A DNA stretch of 64,000 nt from Rhodospirillaceae bacterium (GCA_040219235.1 JAVJSV010000012.1:829895-893894); one strand, 5' to 3'. Shown: positions 44,411-54,039, counted from the first letter of the stretch. Numbers and translations are program-made. The notes: a model not told the origin generated them from the letters alone.

Positions 44411-45238
44411 TTACTGCTGTGGTGGAATATCAGTGGCTTCGTCCGGATTGATGCCTGACATATCAAGCGGTAAGCCACTGGTTGTGACGAACCCCGAGTT
44501 CTCTTGCACGATCCAATTATGAGTTGCGTCTGCAACCTCACGAATGAAATCCCCTTTATTTACAATAAACTCAAGGCCATTCTGAAAAAACGTCATCGGA
44601 CCGCCAGTGACATAGATCATGGAATCGGTCTTTGCGCTGTTTGGGTTGGTGCTTCCGCCAGCTGCCAATTTTACGGCGCGCACAGAGTTGCCAGGAAACG
44701 TGTAGCGCTTGAGAGTGATCGCACCACCACCGCCTTCTTGAACGTCAGCACCTTTGACATGGGTGGGTGTGTTCTCTCCCGTCAGACTTGGCACGTTCCA
44801 TGTAACGATAGTCGCATCCGAAGCGCCGCCAGAATTACGAAGCGCCCCAGATGGGAAGCTGACGACGTCGCCGGCCACCAGTGAAGCAGTTTGATCACCG
44901 ACGCCAACCTCTGCCTTACCTTCAAGCACATAAAGAAGGGTTTCATCGGTAATGGGATGTAAGACGCCGCCGCTGTCCTTGTTGAAAGTCATGACGCGCA
45001 CACGGCCTGTTGGCCAAACCACCTGCTTCGCTGCATATGTAACAGCGTTGTTCGGCGCGTTCGCGGTATCCGCACGGGCGGCAAATTTAACTTTGTCACC
45101 GTCATTCCATGCGGCCATGGCAATAGACGGCAATGTTGAGTCTGCCATCACATAGACGTCATTACCCACTGGGGTCTCAGCAAACACGGGAAAAGACAAA
45201 AGACTAACACTAAGCACTGTGGCAAGAACGGTTCGCAT
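44411..45238 (-). CDS. Exported double-cupin protein, paralogue of the one at 26567
   Basis: 275 residues, signal peptide (FPVFA|ET). Two cupin domains, first at about 80-140 (HPITDETLLYVLEGKAEVGVGDQTASLVAGDVVSFPSGALRN), second at 170-250. Shares the pattern of the 26567-27505 protein. Starts divergently from the broken IclR gene, which may once have controlled it. Confidence 0.72.
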   Translation of the reverse strand: MRTVLATVLSVSLLSFPVFAETPVGNDVYVMADSTLPSIAMAAWNDGDKVKFAARADTANAPNNAVTYAAKQVVWPTGRVRVMTFNKDSGGVLHPITDETLLYVLEGKAEVGVGDQTASLVAGDVVSFPSGALRNSGGASDATIVTWNVPSLTGENTPTHVKGADVQEGGGGAITLKRYTFPGNSVRAVKLAAGGSTNPNSAKTDSMIYVTGGPMTFFQNGLEFIVNKGDFIREVADATHNWIVQENSGFVTTSGLPLDMSGINPDEATDIPPQQ

Positions 45239-45448
45239 AAATTGAGCCTCAATATTCTGATGGTACTACTGATAGACGATTACTATTCTCTCGCTATTTC
45301 AAGATAAAAGAGGCCGTAGCGTTGCTAGGTGAATATACTCTATTTAATCAATCTGCGATTCAAGCGCGGATGGCTAAGTGATTTAGGCATCTTGATGAAA
45401 TATCTTAATTCTGATGCGCCATGCACATGCTCTTAAGGAATTAGTGTA

Positions 45449-46226
45449 ATGGTAAAAATCCTCAATCTAGAGGGAATTAACCGAGTATTTGCGATACTGG
45501 AAGCCATATGCAGAGGCAATGGTCTAACAGTATCGGAAGTAGCACGAGCCACTAATATTTCACGTGGCGCTGCAAATCGATACATTTATTCGCTGGAACA
45601 GCTTGGTTATATCCTGCGGGAACATATGGCCAAGGAGTACTTCGTTTCTTCCAAGCTCAAAGACCTCGCAGCCTATGTTAAAGAAGATGAATGGATTGAC
45701 ACTATTGCCTACCCAATTATGAGAAGGGTCGGCGAAAAAGTAATGTGGCCGCTTAGTCTTGTTACTCTTAGAGGTCATTCGGTTGTTGACTTGCATAAAC
45801 ACGGATGTCGAATCCCCATTAATGACGACCCCGGTCTCACGAATGTCACATTACCGGATTATTGGTCGGGCGGGCGCTCATGTATTGTTAGCTGGACTCG
45901 ATGATGAAGATATCGACAATCTTTTAAACACTGTGACAAATCAGGACCCAAGTATTTTCTTGCGTACCAGCTTAAACCCCGCAGCGCTCAAACAACTCAT
46001 TGCAGAAATCAGAAGAGATGGTTATGGGGTGTTTAAGATGCCAGGGCGTAACTGGGCAGGCTTATCTAAAAGTGTTATCGTTAATGATAAGATTAGCTTG
46101 GCGCTTTCGATACGCTTTCATCTGTCTGCAGTTGCCACCGATAAGGCTGTTAAAGAGTTTCTATCAATCCTTAATTCTGGCGCTTCGGAACTCTCAGAAA
46201 ATCTGTCTGGGCAATCATTTTTGTGA
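45449..46226 (+). pseudogene. IclR-family regulator, frameshifted
   Basis: N-terminal winged helix-turn-helix (GLTVSEVARATNISRGAANRYIYSLEQLGYI) and the start of the effector domain read in one frame to 45904. From about 45855 the homologous sequence (IIGRAGAHVLLAGLDDEDIDNLL ... SLALSIRF) continues in the next frame to 46226. A one-base shift near 45855-45862 splits the gene. Could be a sequencing error, but the next gene is also broken. In IclR proteins the lost half binds the effector. Confidence 0.75.
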
Positions 46227-46380
46227 TTTCAAGAATAGCCTCTCTCAAACCCTAACGTCGTTAAGCTGAAAATTCGAGGTTCACCCTGCCTTTACGGCCA
46301 TGAGATTGTTGCGGTGGTGCCAAGCTGGCGGGCCTTCTTCCGTCACCACTAACTGAGCGTCTCTTAGAGCCTTTGGAAAA

Positions 46381-47671
46381 TCAAGCTGGCTGCATTCAAC
46401 GCACCACACTTCTTCATTCCAGCGATCGAAGGGTATTGTTGATACGCCCCAAGAGCACTACGACGACGTGATGCGCATGAGCAAAGGAACAGCAAACCCA
46501 GGCATTTTGCGGCTTGCCGTCGACAATGCATCCCCGACGATCGATTGGCTCTTTGAGGCAGGATTCGAAGCGCGACCGGAGCACCATATCCTCGGCGGTG
46601 GTCATGACCCATATTCCAAAAAGCGATATTTTTGGGGGCCTGAAGGCGGCATGTCGATACTAAAAGTCTTGGAGACAGAACTGCAACTCGAAATTGATCG
46701 GGGAAATGTTAAAGTCCTGGTGGAAACTGAAGGCAAGGAACTCATTCAAGAGCGAGTTGGTGGACCTGTAAAAGGTGTTGTCTCTGTTGGTCCAGATGGC
46801 ATTGAAGTGCCTCATATTGGACGCAGCGTGATCCTAGCATGCGGTCCGTACGGGTCAAATTCTAAAATGTTTGAGCAAATTGAAGGCGTGAAAGATTATG
46901 CTGATACCGTTTATCCATAAAGCCAAGGCGCTGGAATCGATATGGCGCTTGCTGCTGGAAGTTACCTGCGTGGTCAAGAATCTCATCAACCTTTGTTTAA
47001 CGCCATGTTGGCTGACGATGAAATTCCTAGTCCTCTACTCGTGCGTGTCGCGACCGACCCGCTTCAACGCAAACCATGGGAAGTTATTGTAAACTCACAC
47101 GGAAAAAGATTCTTGCGCGAGGATACCTCCAGCTACGACGAGAAAGAAAAGGCACTCAGTCGCCAACCGGACGAGAGATGCTGGATAATATTTGATGATG
47201 AAATTCTGAAGACAGCCCCGCCCATCACAAGACGCTGGACCAAAGAAGAATTTGTCGAAACATTCGATACACATCCCTTGTTTTTTTAAGAGCGACACTA
47301 TAGCTGGCTTAGCTGAAAAGACTGGCGTCGATAACGCGGGAATCGCTGAGACGATTGCGACCTATAATGCTGGGCAAGCATCTGGCCGTGATCCCTTTGC
47401 GCGCCAGCACGTGCCCTTGCCGATTTCAAAGCCCCCCTTCTATGCTATTCGCATGCAGGGGTATTATTTATTGAACACTGCGGGTGCTGCCGTTGACAAC
47501 AAGCTAAGGATCTTAGGACAAAACGATTTACCGATTGATAATCTTTATGCTGCTGGGGAAATGCTGGGAATGGCCGCGTTCCAAGGAAGCTCTTACTGCG
47601 GCGAGATGTCGGTCACACCAGTATTTACATTCGGTCGGCTTCTAGGTGAACGACTTCTACCGCTTACTTAG
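46381..47671 (+). pseudogene. FAD-dependent oxidoreductase (fumarate-reductase/TcuA family), degenerate
   Basis: Reads as one flavoprotein in pieces. Frame 1 (46381-46917): EHYDDVMRMSKGTANPGIL, TIDWLFEAGFE, GGHDPYSKKRYFWGPEGGMSIL. An in-frame TAA at 46918 interrupts DTVYP|SQGAGIDMALAAGSYL, a family motif. The same frame runs on to a T7 run at 47281-47287, where a frameshift moves the sequence (FFKSDTIAGLAEKTGVD ... NLYAAGEMLGMAAFQGSSYCGEMSVTPVFTFGRLLGE) into a second frame to 47671. The N-terminal FAD-binding GxGxxG is not readable. Non-functional as it stands. Confidence 0.8.
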
Positions 47672-47678
47672 GCCGCAC

Positions 47679-47723
47679 TTTCTGAAAACCCCATCTGCTT
47701 GAAATAAGCGGTGATCAAATGTA
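47679..47723. repeat. 45-base dispersed repeat, copy 1
   Basis: About three quarters identical to 63866-63910, same orientation; shared core GAAAACC-CATC-GCTTGAAATA. Abuts the IS6 remnant. Nature unknown. Confidence 0.45.
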
Positions 47724-47840
47724 GATCATCACGGCTAGGCGAAACATCATATGCGATGCCTTGGAATATTTAAATTGATTTTTCATTCGAAGACGCTAAG
47801 ACACGCCCACGTGTGACTCAAGCCGTTTTCCTCTGACAAT
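47718..47840 (-). mobile_element. IS6-family 5'-end remnant
   Basis: On the minus strand, ATG at 47786 begins MKNQFKYSKASHMMFRLAVM, matching the first residues of the intact transposase at 49985. The leader before it (GTCAGAGGAAAA...TTAGCGTCTTCG) is also colinear with the intact copy's leader. Only about 70 coding bases remain, followed by a stop. Inverted relative to the intact copy. Confidence 0.75.
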
Positions 47841-47916
47841 GACTCAACTCTGCTACGTAGTGACTTACATCACTCACGTTGCCTGAAAAATCAAAGAAAT
47901 AGGAGTTTGAAAATAA

Positions 47917-48528
47917 ATGGACGTCGAACTGCAAGGTCTCTCCGAGAGTGATGCCTATGCACTATTTAGCCAAATTATTATTCCTCGCCCGATTGCCTGG
48001 GTATTAAGCGATAACGGCAAGGAATATGGCGCCGAACGTTGGAACCTTGGACCCTTTTCTTATTTTAATGGCATCACCAGTGACCCACCGATGGTCATGT
48101 TTTCAATTGGTGATGGCATGGCTGGAAAGATCAAAGATACGCATCGTAATTTGAAAAATAATCCTGAGTGCGTCATCAGTTTAGCGTCTGTAAACCAAGC
48201 TAAGGAAATGCAAAATTCATCTGAAGATTTGCCTGCAGGCGAGAGTGAAGTCAAAAAATTTGATATCGCTTTGAGTGACTGGGACTGGTCAGTCCCACGT
48301 GTAGCAGCAGCGCCAGTGTCCATGGGTTGCATTGCTCGCCAGTTCACACGTGTTGGGAACACCGAACAAATTTTGGTGTTTGCCGAAATCAGCCGTCTCT
48401 GGGTACGCGATGATGTGGGCGCATTCGACGTGAAAGGTCAGTTGCGAATTGATGTGGAAGCGTTCAACCCGCTAGCACGTGTTGGCAAGGGGGCCTATGC
48501 CCGACTTTCAGAGATTTTTAGAGTCTAG
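47917..48528 (+). CDS. Flavin-reductase-like / FMN-binding split-barrel protein
   Basis: 203 residues of the flavin reductase-like domain (PF01613-type): IIIPRPIAWVLSDNG, NLGPFSYFNGITSDPPMVMFSIGDG, KDTHRNLKNNPECVISLAS, and a late MGCIARQF...ILVFAEISRLWV. ATG after TAGGAG. Such proteins bind FMN or reduce flavin for a monooxygenase partner; here the only flavoenzyme nearby is the broken one. Still intact within the decaying stretch. Confidence 0.82.
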   Translation: MDVELQGLSESDAYALFSQIIIPRPIAWVLSDNGKEYGAERWNLGPFSYFNGITSDPPMVMFSIGDGMAGKIKDTHRNLKNNPECVISLASVNQAKEMQNSSEDLPAGESEVKKFDIALSDWDWSVPRVAAAPVSMGCIARQFTRVGNTEQILVFAEISRLWVRDDVGAFDVKGQLRIDVEAFNPLARVGKGAYARLSEIFRV

Positions 48529-48563
48529 AGTCCAGCTTATAAGGGTCTGTCGGTATTGTCATG

Positions 48564-49931
48564 TGTGGATGGCTCCGTTTCTGCAAGGGTTTTTTTGAGT
48601 GTGCGGTGATCGATGCGGGATGCGGTCATGTGTCCGGCCTGTTGACGCGGCGCTTATGACCGCTGGCCCTGATGAAGTCCGCTTGCCGGGTCCCAATCAG
48701 ACTATCGAGCTTTTAAGCCCTGACAATGCCTCGGGGTGTCCCGGCTGCGGTCCAGCCTGATCATCATCACTCATCTTTGCCCTCACAGCTTTGTGCAGCG
48801 ACCTGACGCCGCTGTCATTCAATAACGTTTACGCGACCATCGGCGTTCGATAGGTCTCGCCGCGTGCGAGTACGGCCCAGGTGATGCGCGCGGTCTTGTT
48901 GGCCATGGCCACAGTCGTGACGCGTGCCGGTTTGCGCTCCAGGAGTGATCGAACCCAGGCCCCCGTAGCCGTGTCATTCGTCCGGACCCGGCGGATCACC
49001 GAGGTGGCTCCGACCACCAGCAGTTTTCTCAGATAGCCGTCGCCCATCTTGGAGATGCGCCCCAGCTTGTCTTTCCCACCCGACGAGTTCTGACGCGGCA
49101 CCAGCCCTAGGAAGGCGGCAAACTGCCGATCGGATTTGAAGACACTGGGATCTGGCACACTGGCTGATAGCGCCGTAGCGGTGGTAATCCCTACGCCTGG
49201 AATCGTCTCCAGCCGCTGGCTGGCTGTGTCTTCGCGGTGCCAGACCATAAGTCGGTGCTCTAACATACGTATCTCGTTGGCCAGGCTTTCGAGCTGGGCT
49301 GCCAGCGCCAACAGGGCCGCGCAGGCAGTCACGGGGACGCCTGGATCTTCATCGCTTCTAATCCGTGCGATCATATCCATAACCTTGCGTGGACCCTGCG
49401 CTGCGATGATCCCAAACTCGGCCAGGTGGCCCCGGATCGCATTCAGTATCATAGTGCGCTGGCGTATCAAGAGATCGCGCGTTCGGTGCAAAACGAGAAC
49501 ACCCTGCCGTTCTGCACATTTGACCGGCACAAAGCGCATATTGGGCCGGGTGACGGCTTCACAGATAGCTTCTGCATCCGCGGCATCATTCTTCTGCCGC
49601 TTTACGTAAGGCTTTACATAGGCTGGCGGGATCAGACGCACTTCGTGGCCCAGCGCGCCAATCTCCCGAGCCCAATAATGTGACGTTGCACAGGCTTCCA
49701 GCCCAATCAGGCAAGGCTCTAACTTACCAAGAAAATCAAGCACAGCACCGCGCCGCAATTTCTTCTGCAAAATCACCGCGCCAACGGCGTCAACGCCATG
49801 AAGCTGAAAAACAGACTTGGCCAGATCGATCCCCAGTGTTGTAATCGGCATGTGGTTGGCTCCTTCCTTTGTTGGGTTGTGACAACACCAGCATGGCACA
49901 TCGAGATGCCGTCAGGGTGGAGCCATCCACA
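48564..49931 (-). mobile_element. IS110-family element, IS1111 subgroup
   Basis: Bounded by a perfect 13-base inverted repeat, TGTGGATGGCTCC at 48564-48576 and its complement at 49919-49931; subterminal inverted repeats are typical of IS1111-type elements, so the true ends may be a few bases further out. Contains the transposase gene and about 250 non-coding bases at its 3' end. The right boundary falls in the leader of the IS6-family element, indicating nested insertion. Confidence 0.8.
48829..49851 (-). CDS. IS110/IS1111-family transposase (DEDD)
   Basis: 340 residues. N-terminal DEDD RuvC-like domain: TLGIDLAKSVFQLHG (first Asp), CLIGLEACATSHYWAR (Glu), KNDAADAEAI (Asp pair). C-terminal transposase_20 domain: LETIPGVGITTATALSA and FAAFLGLVPRQNSSGGKDKLGRISKMGDGYLRKLLV with the conserved Ser region. 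Start at 49851; a 16-residue upstream extension is not needed. Looks intact. Confidence 0.93.
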   Translation of the reverse strand: MPITTLGIDLAKSVFQLHGVDAVGAVILQKKLRRGAVLDFLGKLEPCLIGLEACATSHYWAREIGALGHEVRLIPPAYVKPYVKRQKNDAADAEAICEAVTRPNMRFVPVKCAERQGVLVLHRTRDLLIRQRTMILNAIRGHLAEFGIIAAQGPRKVMDMIARIRSDEDPGVPVTACAALLALAAQLESLANEIRMLEHRLMVWHREDTASQRLETIPGVGITTATALSASVPDPSVFKSDRQFAAFLGLVPRQNSSGGKDKLGRISKMGDGYLRKLLVVGATSVIRRVRTNDTATGAWVRSLLERKPARVTTVAMANKTARITWAVLARGETYRTPMVA

Positions 49932-49984
49932 ACATCAGAGGAAACTGCCTTGAATCTGCCGGGTCGGCCTTATAGCGTCCTCGG

Positions 49985-50761
49985 ATGAAAAACCCATTCA
50001 AATACTTCAAGACTTCGCATATGATGTTTCGCCTAGCCGTGATGATGTATGTCCGGTTTCCGCTCTCGCTAAGGCAGGTTGAAGACCTTCTTCATGAGCG
50101 AGGGATAGGCGTAAGTTACGAGACGGTTCGATTCTGGTGGAACCGGTTCGGACCTCTATTTGCAGCCGAGATCAAGAAAAAGCGAACTACAGACAGACAA
50201 GCAACTACTCAATGGTGCTGGCACCTAGACGAAGTTTACGTGAAGATCAGTGGCGACGCTTGTTATCTTTGGAGAGCAGTAGATCATGAAGGCGAGGTGT
50301 TGGAGTCCTTCGTTACTAAAAAGCGAGATCGCAAGGCCGCGCTGACGTTCTTGCGCAAGACCATCAAACATTACGGAAATCCGAAAGTAATAGTTACTGA
50401 TAAGCTACGGTCATATCGCGCCGCAATGAAGGAGTTAGGTATTGAAAACCGGCAAGAAACTGGAAGGTGGTTCAATAACAGGGCAGAAAATTCGCATCAG
50501 CCATTTCGGCGACGAGAGCGTGGGATGGCACAATTCAGGAGCTCCAAATCGCTCCAGAAATTTGTCTCTATTCACGCTTCAATTCACAACCACTTCAACA
50601 CAGATCGACATTTAAACAACGCCAATACCTTCAAAATTACTCGTGTCGCCTTGCTAGCTGAGTGGCGTGAACTTACAGGTTTAGGATGGCGACAACATGA
50701 CATTCTCACGGATCAGGATTTTACTCTGACAAAGCTATTTAAGGATATAAGTGGGATTTAG
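49985..50761 (+). CDS. IS6-family transposase
   Basis: 258 residues, DDE type. HTH region (SLRQVEDLLHERGIGVSYETVRFWWNRFG) then WHLDEVYVKISG (first Asp), VTDKLRSYRAAMKELG (second Asp) and NNRAENSHQPFRRRERGM (Glu). Full length for the family (about 230-260). Another 5' fragment of a related element lies inverted at 47718-47840. I could not find convincing terminal inverted repeats around it; the left one may be split by the IS1111-type insertion. Confidence 0.92.
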   Translation: MKNPFKYFKTSHMMFRLAVMMYVRFPLSLRQVEDLLHERGIGVSYETVRFWWNRFGPLFAAEIKKKRTTDRQATTQWCWHLDEVYVKISGDACYLWRAVDHEGEVLESFVTKKRDRKAALTFLRKTIKHYGNPKVIVTDKLRSYRAAMKELGIENRQETGRWFNNRAENSHQPFRRRERGMAQFRSSKSLQKFVSIHASIHNHFNTDRHLNNANTFKITRVALLAEWRELTGLGWRQHDILTDQDFTLTKLFKDISGI

Positions 50762-50864
50762 TCGCGCGGTGAAATTGACGAGGCTCAATGTTTGACTTGC
50801 CCATTCCAGATAAGAACACCTCTTAGAAATATGTTTAGATGGGTTAGTTGTTAAGAAGGGTCCT

Positions 50865-53264
50865 ATGACGCGAGAATTAAGCAGTCGTCTGCCTCTAGTT
50901 TGTCAATTCTCTGAGGTCGGACTCGACGATATCGCTCTCGTTGGCGGAAAGAACGCGTCCCTTGGAGAACTAACGCGCGAACTTTCTAAATCTAATTTGA
51001 AAGTGCCGTCTGGCTTTGTGATCACATCTGCGGCTTATGAAAACTTTGTCGAAGAAGCCGGGATTGGTCCCGAAATACAAAATCTCTTAGCCGGTGTAAC
51101 CGATAAGGACCTGAAAAAACTTGCCAATCGAGGCGCGGCTCTACGTAAGTTGATCTCTGAAACAGCCCTGCCGACCGATCTTATTGAGGAGATTCATAAA
51201 GCCTATTCCACCTTGCTAAAGCAACTTGGAGGCCGTCCCGCCCTGGCAGTGCGTAGCAGTGCGACGGCGGAGGATTTGCCGGGAGCGTCTTTTGCGGGCC
51301 AACACGAAAGTTTTCTTAATGTCACCAGCGAGAAAAAACTCCTAGAGGCTTGCCGTCAATGTTTCACCTCAATGTTTACAGACCGGGCAATTGCCTATCG
51401 TCTTAAACATGGCTTCGAGCATACCAAAGTGAAAATGTCTGTTGGTGTGCAAAAAATGGTCCGTGCAGACAAGGGGGCGTCTGGGGTCATGTTCTCGGTC
51501 GATCCTGAGACCGCCTTTCCTGATGTTGTTGTTATCAATGCCGAATGGGGGCTAGGTGAGGGGCTGGTCCAAGGCACGGTCGACCCTGATGAATATTGGG
51601 TCTTTCGTCCCTTATTGGACAACAAGAATTGCCAACCCATTCTGAATAAGAAACTGGGAGCAAAGCAAAAGTCCGTAGTCTATGGTCGTGGCGGTGCAAC
51701 AAAACTGGTGAGTAAGCGGCGGTCAGAGCGCGATGTGTTTGTGCTATCTGAAGACGATATAATCACCCTTGCACGAGGTGCCGACCATATTGCCAAACAT
51801 TATGGTCAGCCTATGGATATTGAATGGGCGCAAGACGGACTCTCCGGCGAATTCTTTATCGTACAGGCTCGTCCTGAAACCGGACACGCCTTGCGCAGAG
51901 ATGCAGGACTCAAAAGTTACACAGTCAGAAACCTTGGAAAGCCGCTGGTATCTGGTCTGAATGTGGGCGAGGGCGTGGTCTCTGCCCCGGTATGCTGCTT
52001 GGATAGCGCGGCAGACATAGACTCGTTTGTTCCTGGATCTGTATTGGTGACCCCGATCACGGACCCTGACTGGGTTCCTATTATGCAGCAAGCCGTCGCG
52101 ATCGTTACCGATCACGGTAGCCGTACGTCACACGCCGCGATTGTTTGCCGTGAACTGGGTTTGCCGGGAATCGTTGGGACGCTGGCCGCAACCCGTGTTT
52201 TGAAAACAGGCCAAGTGGTCACGGTATCTTCCCTTGACGGGAAGGTATATTCCGGTGCGGCGGATGTTGAAGTTGAAGCAGTGAAACTCGATTCGATCCC
52301 GCCCACACAGACGCAGATTATGCTGAATCTCGCCAACCCGGCTGCGGCAGCACGCTGGTGGCAGTTGCCGTGTGATGGCGTTGGCCTGGCGCGCATGGAG
52401 TTCATTATTAATACGGCCATCAAGGCCCACCCTATGGCGTTGGCCCATCCTGAGCAGATATCTGATCCGCGTGTCCTACGTGAAATTGCTGCATTAACGC
52501 GAGGGTGGAACGATACGGGTCAGTTTTTCGTTGATGTCCTTGCCTACGGTATTGCTAGGATCGCTGCCGTATTTCATCCCAAGCCTGTTATCGTACGACT
52601 GAGCGACTTTAAAACAAACGAATATGCTTCGCTCATTGGTGGCGCGTCATTTGAACCGGAAGAAGACAACCCCATGATCGGGTGGCGGGGTGCAAGTCGC
52701 TACTATAGCCCGAACTATGCGGATGGATTCGCGTTGGAGTGCAAGGCCCTCAAGAAGGTGCGCGATGAGATCGGGCTGGAAAACGTCATCATAATGGTAC
52801 CGTTCTGCCGTACTCTGGGCGAAGCGGATCGTGTACTCGATGTGTTAGCCAAATCGGGCCTTCAGCGCGGTAAAGATGGTTTAAAAATCTATGTTATGTG
52901 TGAAGTGCCTTCGAACGTCATTCTCGCGCATGAGTTTGCTGAGCGCTTCGATGGCTTATCGATTGGCAGCAACGATCTTACCCAACTGACTCTGGGTGTT
53001 GATCGTGACTCGGAACGGTTGGCGGAGCTATTTCAAGAAGAGGACCCTGCTGTAACCCGGCTCATAGAATCCGTTATTAAAGATGCGCACGCAGCTGGAG
53101 TGAAGGTTGGGCTTTGCGGTCAGGCCCCTAGCAATAAACCATCGTTTGCTGAGTTCCTTGTCCGATCAAGTATCGATTCCATCTCCGTTACTCCGGATAG
53201 CTTCGCGCGGGTCAAACACCATGTCGCCTCGGCTGAAGCGGTGCTGCAAAAGACAGCTCCCTAG
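50865..53264 (+). CDS. ppsA: Phosphoenolpyruvate synthase
   Basis: 799 residues, normal length. Converts pyruvate and ATP to PEP, AMP and phosphate. N-terminal ATP-grasp (GGKNASLGEL; AVRSSATAEDLPGASFAGQHESFLN), phosphohistidine domain TDHGSRTSHAAIVCRELGLPGIVGT, and PEP-binding barrel with SIGSNDLTQLTLGVDRDS and the catalytic Cys in GLCGQAPS. ATG after AAGAAGGG. Convergent with the hydrogenase operon, with only 6 bases between the stops; PpsA genes often accompany hypoxia-induced hydrogenase regions. Confidence 0.96.
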   Translation: MTRELSSRLPLVCQFSEVGLDDIALVGGKNASLGELTRELSKSNLKVPSGFVITSAAYENFVEEAGIGPEIQNLLAGVTDKDLKKLANRGAALRKLISETALPTDLIEEIHKAYSTLLKQLGGRPALAVRSSATAEDLPGASFAGQHESFLNVTSEKKLLEACRQCFTSMFTDRAIAYRLKHGFEHTKVKMSVGVQKMVRADKGASGVMFSVDPETAFPDVVVINAEWGLGEGLVQGTVDPDEYWVFRPLLDNKNCQPILNKKLGAKQKSVVYGRGGATKLVSKRRSERDVFVLSEDDIITLARGADHIAKHYGQPMDIEWAQDGLSGEFFIVQARPETGHALRRDAGLKSYTVRNLGKPLVSGLNVGEGVVSAPVCCLDSAADIDSFVPGSVLVTPITDPDWVPIMQQAVAIVTDHGSRTSHAAIVCRELGLPGIVGTLAATRVLKTGQVVTVSSLDGKVYSGAADVEVEAVKLDSIPPTQTQIMLNLANPAAAARWWQLPCDGVGLARMEFIINTAIKAHPMALAHPEQISDPRVLREIAALTRGWNDTGQFFVDVLAYGIARIAAVFHPKPVIVRLSDFKTNEYASLIGGASFEPEEDNPMIGWRGASRYYSPNYADGFALECKALKKVRDEIGLENVIIMVPFCRTLGEADRVLDVLAKSGLQRGKDGLKIYVMCEVPSNVILAHEFAERFDGLSIGSNDLTQLTLGVDRDSERLAELFQEEDPAVTRLIESVIKDAHAAGVKVGLCGQAPSNKPSFAEFLVRSSIDSISVTPDSFARVKHHVASAEAVLQKTAP

Positions 53265-53270
53265 TTACTG

Positions 53271-53537
53271 CTATGCTTCTGCGATTTCGACACTCTGCAA
53301 GAGGACATGGAGTGCGTCGGGATGGGTGGGGTCATCAGACGCCTCAATATGCATCTCCGCGTCTGCACCGCAGGTTCCCGCCGTCATCTGATCGTAGTGG
53401 TCTCTAAAATGATCGGCTGACATTTGGCTAAGTGCTCCGAGCCAGATGTTGACCTGGATGATCCGCGCCTCACCGTTCTGTTTCGAGACCGCTTCTATTT
53501 GGCGCAGAAGACCCCGCATAAGTGCAATTTCATGCAT
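53271..53537 (-). CDS. hypA: Short HypA-like nickel chaperone lacking the zinc ribbon
   Basis: 88 residues instead of about 113. N-terminus MHEIALMRGLLRQI holds the Ni-binding His2, followed by the family's V(N)IWLGALSQMSADHFRDHY. The following CXXC...CXXC zinc loop is missing; the chain passes from AEMHIEAS directly to LHVLLQSVEIAEA, the usual C-terminal strand. No frame on either side supplies the cysteines, so this looks like a genuine variant, not a frameshift. Overlaps the protease gene by 8 bases. No hypB in the window. Confidence 0.78.
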   Translation of the reverse strand: MHEIALMRGLLRQIEAVSKQNGEARIIQVNIWLGALSQMSADHFRDHYDQMTAGTCGADAEMHIEASDDPTHPDALHVLLQSVEIAEA

Positions 53538-54039
53538 CTGTTCGCGCGTGTATCTTGTGGTGCAGGAATTTCACGTCTTCACGGACGCTCATCGCCGTTG
53601 ACCAGGCTGCTTGAGCAACCATAGGAGACAGCGCCTCATCATGCTCAAAGCTTTCACCATATATGGAAAAAATTATGAAGTCCTTTGGTAGCGTCCCGAG
53701 TGCATAGCCCATGCGTATCGCCTCAGCGACGCCAAGGCCGTGGCTTGATGGGTCGGCGCGGGCAAGCGGCCCGGTATCGGTCCCGAGGTTAAGTCTGACG
53801 ATCGTCCCGGGCGCCTCTGATCCCCGGGTGGCATCTATCAGGATGACAGCCTGTGCGTGTTCCCAGCAGGCCAGGAGATCGGTTGCTTCACCGCTCACCA
53901 CTTCCATCGCGACGTCTTCTGGCAAGGCGCCTTGGAGGTGACGGACGACCATTGGGCCGACTCCATCATCACCCCGAAATCGATTGCCGGCGCCGATCAC
54001 GACCAGGCGCGCGACTTTTTGTGGACTGGATGCGGTCAT
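53530..54039 (-). CDS. [NiFe]-hydrogenase maturation protease
   Basis: 169 residues, HycI/HyaD-type endopeptidase that trims the large subunit C-terminus after nickel insertion. Seen: VIGAGNRFRGDDGVGPMV (metal-binding Asp), VILIDATRGSEAPGT (second Asp), and SSHGLGVAEAI (His). Start set at 54039 through ATGA overlap with the large subunit gene. Directly downstream of its probable substrate. Confidence 0.9.
   Translation of the reverse strand: MTASSPQKVARLVVIGAGNRFRGDDGVGPMVVRHLQGALPEDVAMEVVSGEATDLLACWEHAQAVILIDATRGSEAPGTIVRLNLGTDTGPLARADPSSHGLGVAEAIRMGYALGTLPKDFIIFSIYGESFEHDEALSPMVAQAAWSTAMSVREDVKFLHHKIHARTDA

Noticed and set aside
49932..50830. Terminal inverted repeats of the IS6-family element
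   Set aside because: I compared both flanks and found no convincing match; the left end may be displaced by the nested element.
53271..53537. HypA shortened by frameshift or premature stop
   Set aside because: The C-terminal strand of HypA is present in frame, so an internal loss of the zinc loop explains it better.
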